Positions 53,004-62,478 of a stretch of DNA of 64,000 nt are shown in pieces (position 1 is the first letter of the stretch; each line of letters begins with the position of its first letter). The notes under the pieces are model-generated. The model did not search any database. It had not been told where the DNA came from and was given only the letters and a program-made list of their open reading frames with translations. Source of the DNA: Eubacterium sp. An11 (GTDB lineage: Bacteria; Bacillota; Clostridia; Lachnospirales; Lachnospiraceae). The position numbers and the translations under genes were made by a program. The DNA lies in NCBI RefSeq assembly GCF_002161065.1, contig NZ_NFLV01000009.1, positions 61,940 to 125,939 on the forward strand. The letters run 5' to 3'.

Positions 53004-54212
53004 TTACTGTTTTTCCATCAGATTCAGAAGAGTCTTAGCCGCAGTGACAGCAAACTCTTCATCATTGATATTGTTGTCCATCTCAATAATTTCTACATTA
53101 TCGTTATGAATTTCTTTTTTTAAGGTATCAAACAATGCCTTACGCTCTTCTGGTCCATCAAACGGCTGTCCCTCGTCATCAATCATAGAAACTCCTTTCT
53201 TTGGAAGAAGAAGAACCATTTTCCTTTGAGCTCCATTCCATTTTTCCGCCAAACGATGGGCAATCTCCACATTTTCTTCCACGGTGGTACGCATCAAAGT
53301 CACTGCCGGGTTGTGTTTATAGAGATTCCGATGCTTAAATTGTTCCGGCACTGAATCCATCTCTCCAAAGTTTACCATATCGCAGGCTCCCACAGAAACT
53401 ACTTGTGGAACTTTCTGACGGATAGCTGCGCCGCAACGGTCCGGTCCTGCCGCCAATATACCACCTACAACCTCATCACAATATTCTGTGGTGGTCAAAT
53501 CCAGCACACCAGCAAAAAATCCTGCATCGATGAGAGATTCCATTGTCTTTCCACCAGTCCCTGTGGCATGGAACACCAGCACCTCGTACCCTTTGTCTTC
53601 CAGATACGCCTTTGCTTGTTCAATACAAGGCGTGGTTACACCGAACATGGTGGCCGCAATAAGCGGTTTATGTTCGTCTGTATCCTCATTCAGTTTATCT
53701 CCGTAGGAAACCATGCCCGCCATGGCCAGCACCGCATTTTTAAAAATCAGTTTGGAAATCTGATTCAGCCCTGCCACATCCACAATAGATGGCATCATAA
53801 TAATATCGCTGGTCCCCACATACCTTGACACATCTCCCGATGCCATGGTAGACACCATCAGTTTAGGTACGCCAATCGGCAGCTCACGCATAGCAGGCGT
53901 CACCAACGAAGTTCCCCCGGAACCGCCAAATGACAGGATACCATCAAACTTTCCTTCGCCATAAAGTCTTGGCACAATTCTTTCCATTCCCTTTGCCAGT
54001 GCTTCCATTGCTAATGCCCGGTCTTTCTTCGACGCAATCTCTTTCAGATTATAACCGGCCTCAGCAGCAACCTCTTCATTAGAAACATCCGGCTCAAACA
54101 CACCGGTGTTGATCATATACGGCCGCAATCCCAATTCTTCCACCAGACCTTTGACATAGAGATACTCTTTTCCTTTGGAATCAAAAGTCCCGGCAATCGC
54201 AATTGTCTTCAA
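53004..54212 (-). CDS. Tm-1-like ATP-binding domain protein (UPF0261)
   Basis: A 402-aa protein of the UPF0261 family, related to the N-terminal domain of the plant virus-resistance protein Tm-1. Landmarks are IAIAGTFDSKGKEYLYVK, LSFGGSGGTSLVTPAMRELP, VSTMASGDVSRYVG and VFHATGTGGKTMESL. It is the first gene of an operon with the TIM-barrel protein and lies downstream of a TIM-barrel-AraC regulator. Substrate unknown. Confidence 0.9.
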   Translation of the reverse strand: MKTIAIAGTFDSKGKEYLYVKGLVEELGLRPYMINTGVFEPDVSNEEVAAEAGYNLKEIASKKDRALAMEALAKGMERIVPRLYGEGKFDGILSFGGSGGTSLVTPAMRELPIGVPKLMVSTMASGDVSRYVGTSDIIMMPSIVDVAGLNQISKLIFKNAVLAMAGMVSYGDKLNEDTDEHKPLIAATMFGVTTPCIEQAKAYLEDKGYEVLVFHATGTGGKTMESLIDAGFFAGVLDLTTTEYCDEVVGGILAAGPDRCGAAIRQKVPQVVSVGACDMVNFGEMDSVPEQFKHRNLYKHNPAVTLMRTTVEENVEIAHRLAEKWNGAQRKMVLLLPKKGVSMIDDEGQPFDGPEERKALFDTLKKEIHNDNVEIIEMDNNINDEEFAVTAAKTLLNLMEKQ

Positions 54213-54290
54213 AAATACCTCCTCCTCTCTTCAACTCTTTTTTCCTTGCGCAGTCTCCTATGACTATCCCCTCCCCGCGCAAAAATAAAA

Positions 54291-54325
54291 AGTAGAATCA
54301 TGATGTTTCATATCCTGATTCTACT
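54291..54325 (-). terminator. Terminator of the TIM-barrel-AraC regulator gene
   Basis: AGTAGAATCA (54291-54300) pairs with TGATTCTACT (54316-54325); minus-strand reading continues TTTTATTTTT. Confidence 0.8.
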
Positions 54326-54424
54326 CTCCTTTTTCTTTTATAGAAATGTATTTATATCATCATTTCTTGTGTTTATATCTGCATTTTCTAGTTTTTATTT
54401 TATTTTTTCATGTGTTTATATTAA

Positions 54425-55639
54425 CTATAAAGTTTGGCGACCAATTTTTGCATTTCTGCACTTCTCCTGATACTGCCGCGGAGACATTCCATTATATTTT
54501 TTAAAAATCTTGGAAAAATGAGCATAATCAAAGTATCCTACTTTTTCTGCAATCTCCCGACAGCGAAGATTGCTTTCCTTCAAAAGCTCTTCTGCTTTGT
54601 TAATCCGAAACCGCACCAGGTATTCCGTAAAATTCATTCCGGTCTCTTTTTTAAAACGAGTGCTCAAATAAGAGGGCGACACATGGGCGACAATGGCAAT
54701 ATCCGAAAGCTGGATATTTTCCATATAGTGCTCTTCTATATATTTACAGGTAAAATTCACATAATCTCCCGGCTTCCAGTCACCGTGCAGTATTTTTGTC
54801 ATTGGATCATCTCTGTCAAAATTTCCATAGCTTTTAAAAGCCTTGGTAGTATTGAGAATTGCCCGCTCCGTTGGAATCCGGTCAAAGGTGGATCCACCGA
54901 TATATCCCTGACATCGGGTAGTCTGATAAAAATACTGCATGTCGATAGGTGTATTTGCCGGTCCCGCATAAATCATCTTGATGACATCAGGCCGAATCTC
55001 ATCACATATCTTAAAAATATGATCACTCAATCTTCTTGCCTCATCAATGGAAATATATTTTTTAGCCCCGAGATATCCCCCTTTGGTCAATCCCAGATGG
55101 ACGCAAAGTACGTCGGCTCCCGCTTCCATCATCCAGCGGGCTTCCTCACTGTTTGTCACAAAAGCCACTGTAAACAAATCCATATAATGTGCAAGTTTAA
55201 TAGCTTCCACTTCCTGCTCATAGGTATTGCCCTCCTCTTCCAGCCCCTCCCGAAACTGTCCGTCTATCATAGCAAGGGTAGGGTAATTGACTATTCCAGA
55301 AAAACCAGCTTCCCGAATTTCTTTCAAATAGTCATAAAGATGAATGAAAGGGTCGCTGGCCAGTAATCCAAAAAGAATCGGTGTGTCCTTGATAATAGGA
55401 AGCAGTTCCCGCTTTCCCATTTCCATAACCGATTCATTATTATTATCATAACAAAAGAAAGTTGCCATGGAGCTTCGTCCCATGGTCCTGTATTTTCCCG
55501 CACTCAGTGCCAGCAACAGATCTGCTCCGCCCAGAGCCGCATATTTTGCTGCCATTCCGGATCCTATAGCCGCCCCGATAATGTGCCCATTAATATTAAT
55601 TCTCGCATGCAAAATTTTTAAAATTGTCTTTCTGTCCAT
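54425..55639 (-). CDS. TIM-barrel (PEP-hydrolase-like) protein fused to an AraC DNA-binding domain
   Basis: A 404-aa fusion. Residues 1 to about 275 are a paralogue of the neighbouring TIM-barrel enzyme (HIIGAAIGSGMAAKYAALGG, NYPTLAMIDGQFREGLEEEG, ADVLCVHLGLTKGGYLGA). Residues 298-404 are a two-motif AraC/XylS domain (IQLSDIAIVAHVSPSYLSTR, CREIAEKVGYFDYAHFSKIF). I infer a regulator that uses an enzyme-derived barrel as ligand sensor to control the adjacent operon. Confidence 0.9.
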   Translation of the reverse strand: MDRKTILKILHARININGHIIGAAIGSGMAAKYAALGGADLLLALSAGKYRTMGRSSMATFFCYDNNNESVMEMGKRELLPIIKDTPILFGLLASDPFIHLYDYLKEIREAGFSGIVNYPTLAMIDGQFREGLEEEGNTYEQEVEAIKLAHYMDLFTVAFVTNSEEARWMMEAGADVLCVHLGLTKGGYLGAKKYISIDEARRLSDHIFKICDEIRPDVIKMIYAGPANTPIDMQYFYQTTRCQGYIGGSTFDRIPTERAILNTTKAFKSYGNFDRDDPMTKILHGDWKPGDYVNFTCKYIEEHYMENIQLSDIAIVAHVSPSYLSTRFKKETGMNFTEYLVRFRINKAEELLKESNLRCREIAEKVGYFDYAHFSKIFKKYNGMSPRQYQEKCRNAKIGRQTL

Positions 55640-55717
55640 CTGTCACCCCGATATTTTCTCAATATATTCCGATAATTCCTCCTCTGCGCATCAGTTCATC
55701 CCATCTGACTACACACA

Positions 55718-55945
55718 TTATTTCAGCTGATTTCCATCGGCAATTCCCACCGTAAATGCCTTTCTTTCCTTAATATTATCGGAAGTCTTATGCCTTACAC
55801 CAATGTTGATCTGAATACGGTTGGAATTGACGATACCGCCGTAGGCCACATTCATAGCGTCCGGAATGTCATTCTCCCCGTAAGAAGCGACAATTAAAAC
55901 CGGCTGTGGATAAACAAATGGATTAGCACCCAAATTTTTACGCAT
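55718..55945 (-). pseudogene. Truncated flavin-reductase/flavoredoxin-like gene
   Basis: The 75-codon frame opens MRKNLGANPFVYPQPVLIV and continues with NDIPDAMNVAYGGIV and KERKAFTVGIADG, the N-terminal third of flavoredoxin-like FMN reductases (usually about 190 aa). It then stops and no continuation is found downstream in any frame, so the rest appears deleted. Upstream AGGAGGAAA is intact. Confidence 0.7.
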
Positions 55946-56157
55946 TCTTTTTCCTCCTGTCTGTCATAACATTCTTTATGTTCTGTAAAACTTTCCAGTT
56001 ACATTTTATCAGTGACATTATATCACAGGTTCACCTGTTTTTCCGGAATGATTCTTGACATTTCCCAGCTTCCTTCCTATAATAGATACCGCTAATAGTT
56101 ATAATTCAAACTATTTCAATTATAATTATGTTTTATCCATCAAAAGGAGGCAGTATT

Positions 56158-56583
56158 TTGAATTCTTCATTTCATTATCTGGTCATGGCGGAACAGGCCA
56201 TGGTCCAAAAGGCTCTGCTGGCCCGCATTAAGGGGTCCGGCCTCACTCTCGGCCAGCCGAAAGTTCTTGATTACCTGAAAGATCATAACGGTGCCAGTCA
56301 GAAAGACATTGCCGGAGGCTGTCATATCGAAGCCGGTTCCCTGACTTCTATTTTGAACCGTATGGAAGAAAGGGGAATTGTGGAACGCAGAATGCTCCAT
56401 GGCAACCGGCGCAGTTCTTATGTTTTTCTGACCGAAAAAGGAGAAAAACTCCGGGATCTCGTTACCAAAAGCTTTGAACAGATCGAAGACGAAGCTTTCC
56501 AGGGCATATCTGAACAGGAGAAAGAACAGTTTATGCAGACATTTTCCAGAATTTATGAAAATTTGACAACAAAGGAGGACTAA
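56158..56583 (+). CDS. MarR-family transcriptional regulator
   Basis: A 141-aa winged-helix regulator. The TTG at 56158 is chosen because AAGGAGG sits 9 bases upstream. The DNA-binding part is SQKDIAGGCHIEAGSLTSIL and the wing contains LHGNRRSSYVFLTEKGEKL. It precedes the membrane-kinase fusion gene by 6 bases and likely regulates that operon. Confidence 0.9.
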   Translation: MNSSFHYLVMAEQAMVQKALLARIKGSGLTLGQPKVLDYLKDHNGASQKDIAGGCHIEAGSLTSILNRMEERGIVERRMLHGNRRSSYVFLTEKGEKLRDLVTKSFEQIEDEAFQGISEQEKEQFMQTFSRIYENLTTKED

Positions 56584-56589
56584 ATTTCT

Positions 56590-57879
56590 ATGGAAAAGTT
56601 AAAACGTTATGTTATTTTTTTAATCGGGCTGTTTATCAACTCATTGGGAGTCAGCCTGATTACCAAGGCTGATCTGGGTACTTCACCAATCTCTTCTATT
56701 CCTTATGTACTCAGTCTGAATTTTCTCATGACTCTCGGACAATTCACTATTATTTTCAGTATTCTTTTAATTATCATCCAACTTTTTATATTAAGGAAGA
56801 ATTTTAAAGCCGAACACCTGCTTCAGATTCCTATTTCCATTCTGTTTGGCTACTTCATTGACCTGACCATGGTTCTGCTTGGTTTTGTTCACCCTGAGGC
56901 ATATGGATTCAAGATTATCTACCTGTTGATCGGATGCGTGATTCTGGGATTCGGCGTCTATATGGAAGTACTGGCAAATGTGGCAATGCTTCCCGGAGAA
57001 TCTTTCGTCCGGGCGGTTTCCAGCACCTGGAACACTAATTTCGGAAACACAAAGGTAGCTTTCGATGTTTCTCTCACAGTCATCGCCGCTGTGCTGTCGT
57101 TTATTTTTGTTCATCGCCTGGAAGGCGTTCGGGAAGGTACCATCATCGCCGCTTTACTGGTTGGATTTATTGCCCGGCTTTTCGGAAGATATCTGGCATT
57201 CTTAAAACCGATTTTATTCTCCGAACCATCATCAGCCGTTGAAACAGCGGAAGATGGAACTGCTGTCTCTCCGGTTATTGTCATTGGAAGACAATACGGC
57301 AGCGGAGGTCACGACCTTGGAAAGGCAATCGCAGAAAAACTGGGATATGAGTTTTACGACCACGAGATTATACAGATGACTGCCGGCACCACCGGTTATA
57401 CGCCTCAGTTTGTAAAAGAAAAAGAAGAAAATATGACCAACAGCTTTCTTTATGATCTGGTCAGCCAGATGTACATTTATTCTGACGAACACGATGCACC
57501 GAGGGATAAGATTTTTGAATCAGAGGCCAGTGTAATCCGACAGCTTGCCTCCAAAGGAAATTGTGTTATTTTGGGGCGCTGTGCTGATTACATATTAAAG
57601 GACCGGCCTTGCTGTCTGAAAGTCTATATGCACGCATCGGAAGAATACCGCACCAAACGGATCATGTCCACCGAGCAATTGAGCGAAAAGGAAGCTCAGC
57701 AGAAGATACTTCAGAACGACCGGCGTCGGGCGGACAATTACCGGTATTACACCCGGAGAATCTGGGGCCTGGCAAAGAATTATGATCTGACCATTGACAC
57801 AGAATTAGGAGAAGAAACTGTGATTGATCTGGTGTCAAAAACGCTTGACAGAATCAAAGCTGCTCAGCCTTCTTTCTGA
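56590..57879 (+). CDS. YczE-like membrane domain fused to a cytidylate-kinase-like domain
   Basis: A 429-aa fusion. Residues 1-205 are a YczE/YitT-type membrane domain with about five helices (FINSLGVSLITKADLGTSPI is the hallmark start). Residues 229-429 are a cytidylate-kinase-like P-loop domain (VIVIGRQYGSGGHDLGKAIA, GYEFYDHEIIQM, NCVILGRCADYIL, DRRRADNYRYYT). Kinase-like proteins of this type are usually free. The joined form suggests a membrane-tethered nucleotide-binding or signalling role (inference). MarR lies upstream in the same operon. Confidence 0.87.
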   Translation: MEKLKRYVIFLIGLFINSLGVSLITKADLGTSPISSIPYVLSLNFLMTLGQFTIIFSILLIIIQLFILRKNFKAEHLLQIPISILFGYFIDLTMVLLGFVHPEAYGFKIIYLLIGCVILGFGVYMEVLANVAMLPGESFVRAVSSTWNTNFGNTKVAFDVSLTVIAAVLSFIFVHRLEGVREGTIIAALLVGFIARLFGRYLAFLKPILFSEPSSAVETAEDGTAVSPVIVIGRQYGSGGHDLGKAIAEKLGYEFYDHEIIQMTAGTTGYTPQFVKEKEENMTNSFLYDLVSQMYIYSDEHDAPRDKIFESEASVIRQLASKGNCVILGRCADYILKDRPCCLKVYMHASEEYRTKRIMSTEQLSEKEAQQKILQNDRRRADNYRYYTRRIWGLAKNYDLTIDTELGEETVIDLVSKTLDRIKAAQPSF

Positions 57880-57961
57880 CACCACCTGAGCTGCTGACTT
57901 TTTTCATGAACGTCCCTGACGCCATCTGAGCGGTCATCATTTTGTTCATTGACAAAATTCT

Positions 57962-58558
57962 TCAGATCATTTTTATCTTTTTCAGCTCTGCTCTGCATTC
58001 TCTGTAGTCTGGAAAATATTTTTCAACTTCTTTCCAGAACTCCGGAGAATGGTTCATATGCCGCCGGTGCGCCAGTTCATGTACTACCACATAATCAAAC
58101 AGCGCATCGGGCAGATAATAAAGCTGATAATTAAAGTTAAGATTGCCTTTGGAACTGCAGCTTCCCCACCGGGTCTTCTGATTGCGGATGGTGATTCGTC
58201 CCACGGTAACGCCCATTTCTCTGCTGTAATACTCTACACGACGTACAAATTTTTCTTTTATTTTCTCAAGTTCTTCCCCGGTCAGATTCTTCACAGGAAC
58301 GGCACCTGTCGTTTTCTGTGTACGGGCTTCCCGGGCCGCCTGTTTCACCTTTTTCCAGATCCATTCCCGATGTTTTTCCAAAAACTGCGCCAGCTCCCGG
58401 TCCGGCAGCCGGACAGGGATTCTCGCCAAAACCTCCCCTGACAGTTTCACCTGAAGGCCAATACTTTTCCGGGAAGAGCGGATAATTTGTACGGGAATCT
58501 TTTCGATGACGCCGTCTGTTTCTCTTCTATTATAAGACAATATATATTCCTGCATCAT
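57962..58558 (-). CDS. YgjP-type (M48-like) metalloprotease family protein
   Basis: A 198-aa protein with the zinc site VVHELAHRRHMNHSPEFW (HExxH plus downstream His) and the YgjP-specific RNQKTRWGSCSSKGNLNFN segment. The start at 58558 is behind AGGAGAG; the upstream extension has no match. The substrate is unknown. It follows a DUF1294 gene on the same strand. Confidence 0.88.
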   Translation of the reverse strand: MMQEYILSYNRRETDGVIEKIPVQIIRSSRKSIGLQVKLSGEVLARIPVRLPDRELAQFLEKHREWIWKKVKQAAREARTQKTTGAVPVKNLTGEELEKIKEKFVRRVEYYSREMGVTVGRITIRNQKTRWGSCSSKGNLNFNYQLYYLPDALFDYVVVHELAHRRHMNHSPEFWKEVEKYFPDYRECRAELKKIKMI

Positions 58559-58586
58559 TGGATTTTCTCTCCTGTCACCTTTTCTT

Positions 58587-58886
58587 TCAAAATAAAATAG
58601 CTGCCGCAGATTCGATTCCAAATACCGGCCGCCACAGCCACAAAAGCAGTATAATCTGCAAAATCAGCAGTAACGGCACCCCAATAGTAAACTTTTTATG
58701 TTTGGTCTTATGGCGGAAACCATACATACCTGCCAAAGCCCCGATACTGCCGCCGATCAACGCAGCCAGCAGCAGAGCCGCCTCAGAGATCCTCCAGCGA
58801 TGATGCATTGCTTTCCATTTATCCAGTCCATAAAGAAAAAATGTGATAAGATTCATCACAATTAAATAACAGATAAATAATTTCAT
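58587..58886 (-). CDS. DUF1294 small membrane protein
   Basis: A 99-aa protein with three hydrophobic segments. The DUF1294 core is FFLYGLDKWKAMHHRWRISE followed by ALIGGSIGALAGMYGFRHKT. The start at 58886 is preferred over a 10-codon extension because AAAGGAACAG precedes it. Function unknown. Confidence 0.85.
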   Translation of the reverse strand: MKLFICYLIVMNLITFFLYGLDKWKAMHHRWRISEAALLLAALIGGSIGALAGMYGFRHKTKHKKFTIGVPLLLILQIILLLWLWRPVFGIESAAAILF

Positions 58887-59194
58887 ATGCTGTTCCTTTC
58901 TGTTCCACGATTCCATATCGCAATACTATTTCAGGCAAAAGACGACATCTCCCGATACCATTGCCGTTCCGCGCGTTTCTTCCATTGGATATCATTATAA
59001 CAGTGATTCCGCCAAAACGCATCGCCTCTGGTAGATTTCACTAAATTTTAACATTCACGTTTATTTTTCTCTACTTTTTTTCATAATCTTTACAATTTTA
59101 TTAATTCGACATAGACAGACAGAAACGGATTTGTTATGATAGGTAAGTCGTTTTAAAAAATATACAATAAAAACAAAGGAAGGCAGTTGATATC

Positions 59195-60523
59195 ATGCAA
59201 ACAAACACTTCATCCAGCAGCGAGCTGTTTAAGCTCAATGGAAAGCCTACTTTCGGACAGGCCTTTCCTCAGGCAATGCAGCATGTTCTGGCCATGCTGG
59301 TCGGCAACATCACTCCGCCAATGCTCATTGCCAGCACTTTATCCCTTTCCGCCTCAGATCAGATCATGCTGACTCAGGCAGCGATGCTCATCGGCGGCAT
59401 CACCACTCTGCTTCAGCTGTTCCCTGTTCTGGGATTCGGTATGGGGCTTCCAAACGTTATGGGCGTAGCCTTTGCCTACATGCCTATTCTGACCATGATC
59501 GGAACCCAGTACGGCATCGCCGCCATCTTCGGTTCCCAGCTGGTGGCCGGCTTTGTCTCCATCTTTATCGGGATGTTCATGGGTAAGATTCGCCGGTTCT
59601 TCCCGCCGATCGTCAGCGGTACCGTGGTACTGAGTATCGGTCTTTCCCTGTATGAAACCGCCATCACTTATATGGGCGGCGGTTCTGCCACCCAGAGCGC
59701 AGGAACCTTTGGTTCTCCTGAATTCTGGATCCTGGCCGTAGTCACTCTGGTCGTTACCCTGGCATGCAGCCTTTTCGGCAAAGGTTACTTAAAGGTATCC
59801 GGTATGCTCATCGGTATCGTGGTTGGTTATGTGATCGCCCTGTTCATGGGAGGCATCGTGGACTTCTCCACCTTCAATGAAGCAGGCCTGATCTCCGTAC
59901 CGATTCCTTTCCATTTCGGACTGGAATTCCATGCTGACGCCATCATCATGATGATTCTCATGTATGTTGTACAGGCCGTACAGACCATCGGAGACGTATC
60001 TTCCACTGCCATGGGCGGATTTAACCGGGAGGCTACGGACAAAGAGCTGGGCGGAGCCATTAAAGGCCAGTCCATCTGCGGTATGATCGGCGCCATCATC
60101 GGTGGTCTGCCAACAGACCCATACAGCCAGAACGTCGGTCTGATCTGTACCACTAAAGTCGTGGCAAAGAGAGTTTTCCTCATCGTCGGCATCATCATGC
60201 TGGCCGCAGGATTCTGCCCGAAATTCGGCGCTCTGATGACCACCATCCCGCAGCCGGTACTGGGCGGCGCCACCGTAACTGTATTTGCCGCCATCACCAT
60301 GTCCGGTATTCAGCTTCTCGGTGAACAGCCGATGAACTACCGGAACAAACTGATTGTGGGTATCGCACTTGCCATCGGTGTCGGCATCGACGCCGTACCG
60401 GATGTGCTGCAGTTCTGCCCGCAGCTGGCAAAGAACATTCTCGGAAGCTCCCTGATGGTGTCCTTCCTGATTGTATTTATTCTGAATATCATCGTGCCGG
60501 AAGACAATTCACCGGCAGACTGA
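59195..60523 (+). CDS. NCS2-family xanthine/uracil permease
   Basis: A 442-aa nucleobase transporter with about 14 membrane segments. The N-terminal MQHVLAMLVGNITPPML (QH motif) and the NCS2 signature SQNVGLICTTKV are present, along with IGDVSSTAMGG in TM8. It likely imports xanthine or uric acid with protons. No purine riboswitch was found in its 300-base leader. GGAAGG precedes the start. Confidence 0.92.
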   Translation: MQTNTSSSSELFKLNGKPTFGQAFPQAMQHVLAMLVGNITPPMLIASTLSLSASDQIMLTQAAMLIGGITTLLQLFPVLGFGMGLPNVMGVAFAYMPILTMIGTQYGIAAIFGSQLVAGFVSIFIGMFMGKIRRFFPPIVSGTVVLSIGLSLYETAITYMGGGSATQSAGTFGSPEFWILAVVTLVVTLACSLFGKGYLKVSGMLIGIVVGYVIALFMGGIVDFSTFNEAGLISVPIPFHFGLEFHADAIIMMILMYVVQAVQTIGDVSSTAMGGFNREATDKELGGAIKGQSICGMIGAIIGGLPTDPYSQNVGLICTTKVVAKRVFLIVGIIMLAAGFCPKFGALMTTIPQPVLGGATVTVFAAITMSGIQLLGEQPMNYRNKLIVGIALAIGVGIDAVPDVLQFCPQLAKNILGSSLMVSFLIVFILNIIVPEDNSPAD

Positions 60524-60532
60524 TGACCCGAA

Positions 60533-60558
60533 GGAGCGGTTTCCACCGCTCCTTTTTT
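60533..60558 (+). terminator. Terminator of the permease gene
   Basis: GGAGCGG (60533-60539) pairs with CCGCTCC (60546-60552), then TTTTTT. The remaining 270 bases to the next gene are AT-rich with nothing else recognised. Confidence 0.88.
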
Positions 60559-60830
60559 GCCTCTGTCATTACACTCTGACAGGGGCTTTTTTATTATGAT
60601 GGATCCTCCTGTGGGACATTTTCCCCTCAATGATCAGGCTGCGTTTTCTGACTATATAAAAAATACTCAATAATGTTTTATCTTTCTCTGAAATGTGGTA
60701 TACTTAAAGAAAATCTTCTCTATAATTTTTAATATTTTTATTGTTATCATATTGATTTATTTTTATAAGTATATTATATTACTATTGTCTTCACCAGACA
60801 ATAACCGCTTCGGCGGGGAAAGGAGGATAT

Positions 60831-60989
60831 ATGGGGGAATTGGATAAAAAAGAAATCAAAGAAGTCATCGAATGGTGTGACGAAAAAGGCCACAGTGAAC
60901 ACGAAATCCTTGACCTGATACGAAGAATCGTCGGGGCAAAACCGCGGGAAGAAGACCTGCATGCATCCTCACAGCAGATAAAAGATTAA
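60831..60989 (+). CDS. Small protein, 52 aa
   Basis: Starts behind AAAGGAGG. The peptide opens MGELDKKEIKEVIEWCDEKG and continues with a HSEHEILDLIRRI segment, resembling the small protein at 2021-2170 in layout (helix, Gly, Ser-Glu-x-Glu-Ile helix). A GC-rich hairpin with a T-run (about 60999-61030) follows. It may be a short DNA-binding or protein-interaction module. Function unknown. Confidence 0.65.
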   Translation: MGELDKKEIKEVIEWCDEKGHSEHEILDLIRRIVGAKPREEDLHASSQQIKD

Positions 60990-61031
60990 AAATACAACAC
61001 CGGGGCAGCTCACCGCTGCTCCGGCATTTTT

Positions 61032-61703
61032 TCACTGGCTGACCCGGTAATGGGCCACCAGATCATCTCTTTTTTCCAGGATATCTTCCTCATAGGCTGC
61101 CTGAAACGGACTGTTGTGATGGATCACGTAGGCAACGCCATTTTCATTTCTCTTATCAGAGACAATCCCGATATGCTTATCAAAAATAACGATATCGCCG
61201 CCCTGCCATTCATCGATATCATAGATATCCGTGGTCAGCGGAATAGCCGTATGTTTAAAATATACTTTCAGATTCTTCACACGGCGGAAATCAATATTGA
61301 TATCCGGTTTCTCAATATCATACTCCTGTAGATCGGCCATGATATCTTCATTGACCAGCTCCATCAGATCATAGCCGGCACTGCGCATGGCATTAGCCAC
61401 CACATCGGTACAGACACCGTATCCGTCATCGGGATAGCCGGTGTAATAATACTCGCTCTTATACTTTGGATGGGTGGAAATGTACTCTCTGGTACCCTGC
61501 AGGATATCAGTCTGGTCGTCGATACCGTCCCCGTCTTTGTCCACGGAACTGTGAATATCTTCAATATTAAAATCCGCATTGCTCCTGGCATCCACCGGCG
61601 CACTGCTGGGTCCGATAAAATAATGCCTGAAATGCCAGAGACTGCAGGCAGCCGACAGAAAAATGACTGCCGCTGCTGCCAGAAAAACTCTCTTCTTTGA
61701 CAT
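61032..61703 (-). CDS. DUF1287-family secreted or membrane-anchored protein
   Basis: A 223-aa protein with an N-terminal hydrophobic segment (VFLAAAAVIFLSAAC, possibly a lipoprotein signal). The DUF1287 core includes YTGYPDDGYGVCTDVVANAM (Cys), DIDEWQGGDIVIFDKHIGIV (His) and YVIHHN, pointing to an NlpC/P60-like cysteine hydrolase fold. It probably acts outside the membrane on cell-wall material (inference). Confidence 0.85.
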   Translation of the reverse strand: MSKKRVFLAAAAVIFLSAACSLWHFRHYFIGPSSAPVDARSNADFNIEDIHSSVDKDGDGIDDQTDILQGTREYISTHPKYKSEYYYTGYPDDGYGVCTDVVANAMRSAGYDLMELVNEDIMADLQEYDIEKPDINIDFRRVKNLKVYFKHTAIPLTTDIYDIDEWQGGDIVIFDKHIGIVSDKRNENGVAYVIHHNSPFQAAYEEDILEKRDDLVAHYRVSQ

Positions 61704-62030
61704 GTGCTCTCCCCTTTTTTATTTTTATCCAGACAGATCTCACGTTATTGATGGATACAGACTGTACATTTCCTGTGCAGTCTGTAATCAACACCTGCAC
61801 ACTGGATATATATGAATCATACCAGAAAAATATGGCATCCACTCTGTCAAATAAAGAACAATTTTCTGACTTTTCCTAAAATATTTTGCAAAAAAGTATA
61901 TCATTTTTAAATTTTTTATGATAATATAAAATTATAATTGATGCAGGAAGTCTTGTAAGGATTTCCTCCTGTTTTACGAGATATCTGGGAAGGAATGTCT
62001 CCAAATATTGGGAGAAACGAAAGATCCACA

Positions 62031-62429
62031 TGGCGTTGTTTGGGATAGAGAACCAGACAGACATTGAAAAGAATATGCCGTTTCGTGTCATCGGATATGA
62101 CGGAGCGGCATACCGTCAGCAGCTGTTACAAAAGAGAAAGCCTGTTACGGTCATTACTTTGGTACTGCATTTTGGAACAAAGGAAAGAGATGACTATATG
62201 TGATGTCGCGGAGAGATTAGAGCAGAGAGGAATAAGGCGCGGCATTAAGCAAGGAATCGAGCGCGGCGTTCAAATGGAAAAGATGCATTTGTATCGCCTG
62301 GTCGCCAGTGGCAAGCTGTCAGTTTTGGATGCTTCTCAGGAGTTGGAACAGACAGAGGAAGAATTCCTCGATGACATGAGGAAAGCTGGTTATGGGCAAG
62401 AGTATGGGAAGGAAGGGAAGAATAAATAA
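62031..62429 (+). pseudogene. Remnant of an Rpn/YhgA-like nuclease (transposase-associated PD-(D/E)XK)
   Basis: The first frame reads ALFGIENQTDIEKNMPFRV and GYDGAAYRQQLL, then VTVITLVLHFGTKE, matching Rpn-family recombination-promoting nucleases (LGIENQT signature). It ends in TGA. The C-terminal part (CDVAERLEQRGIRRGIKQGI) continues in another frame from about 62193. The N-terminus and a central block are missing, so the gene is inactive. Confidence 0.75.
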
Positions 62430-62478
62430 AAAGTCTGATCCCCCAGCACCAAAACTGGGGAATCAGAGACTTTTTATT
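62425..62478. terminator. Bidirectional terminator
   Basis: AAAAAGTCTGATCCCCCAG pairs with CTGGGGAATCAGAGACTTTTT around CACCAAAA. On the minus strand it overlaps the last codons of the 62474 gene. Confidence 0.8.

Noticed and set aside
59020..59194. Purine riboswitch upstream of the NCS2 permease
   Set aside because: The conserved purine-aptamer core was not found in the leader.
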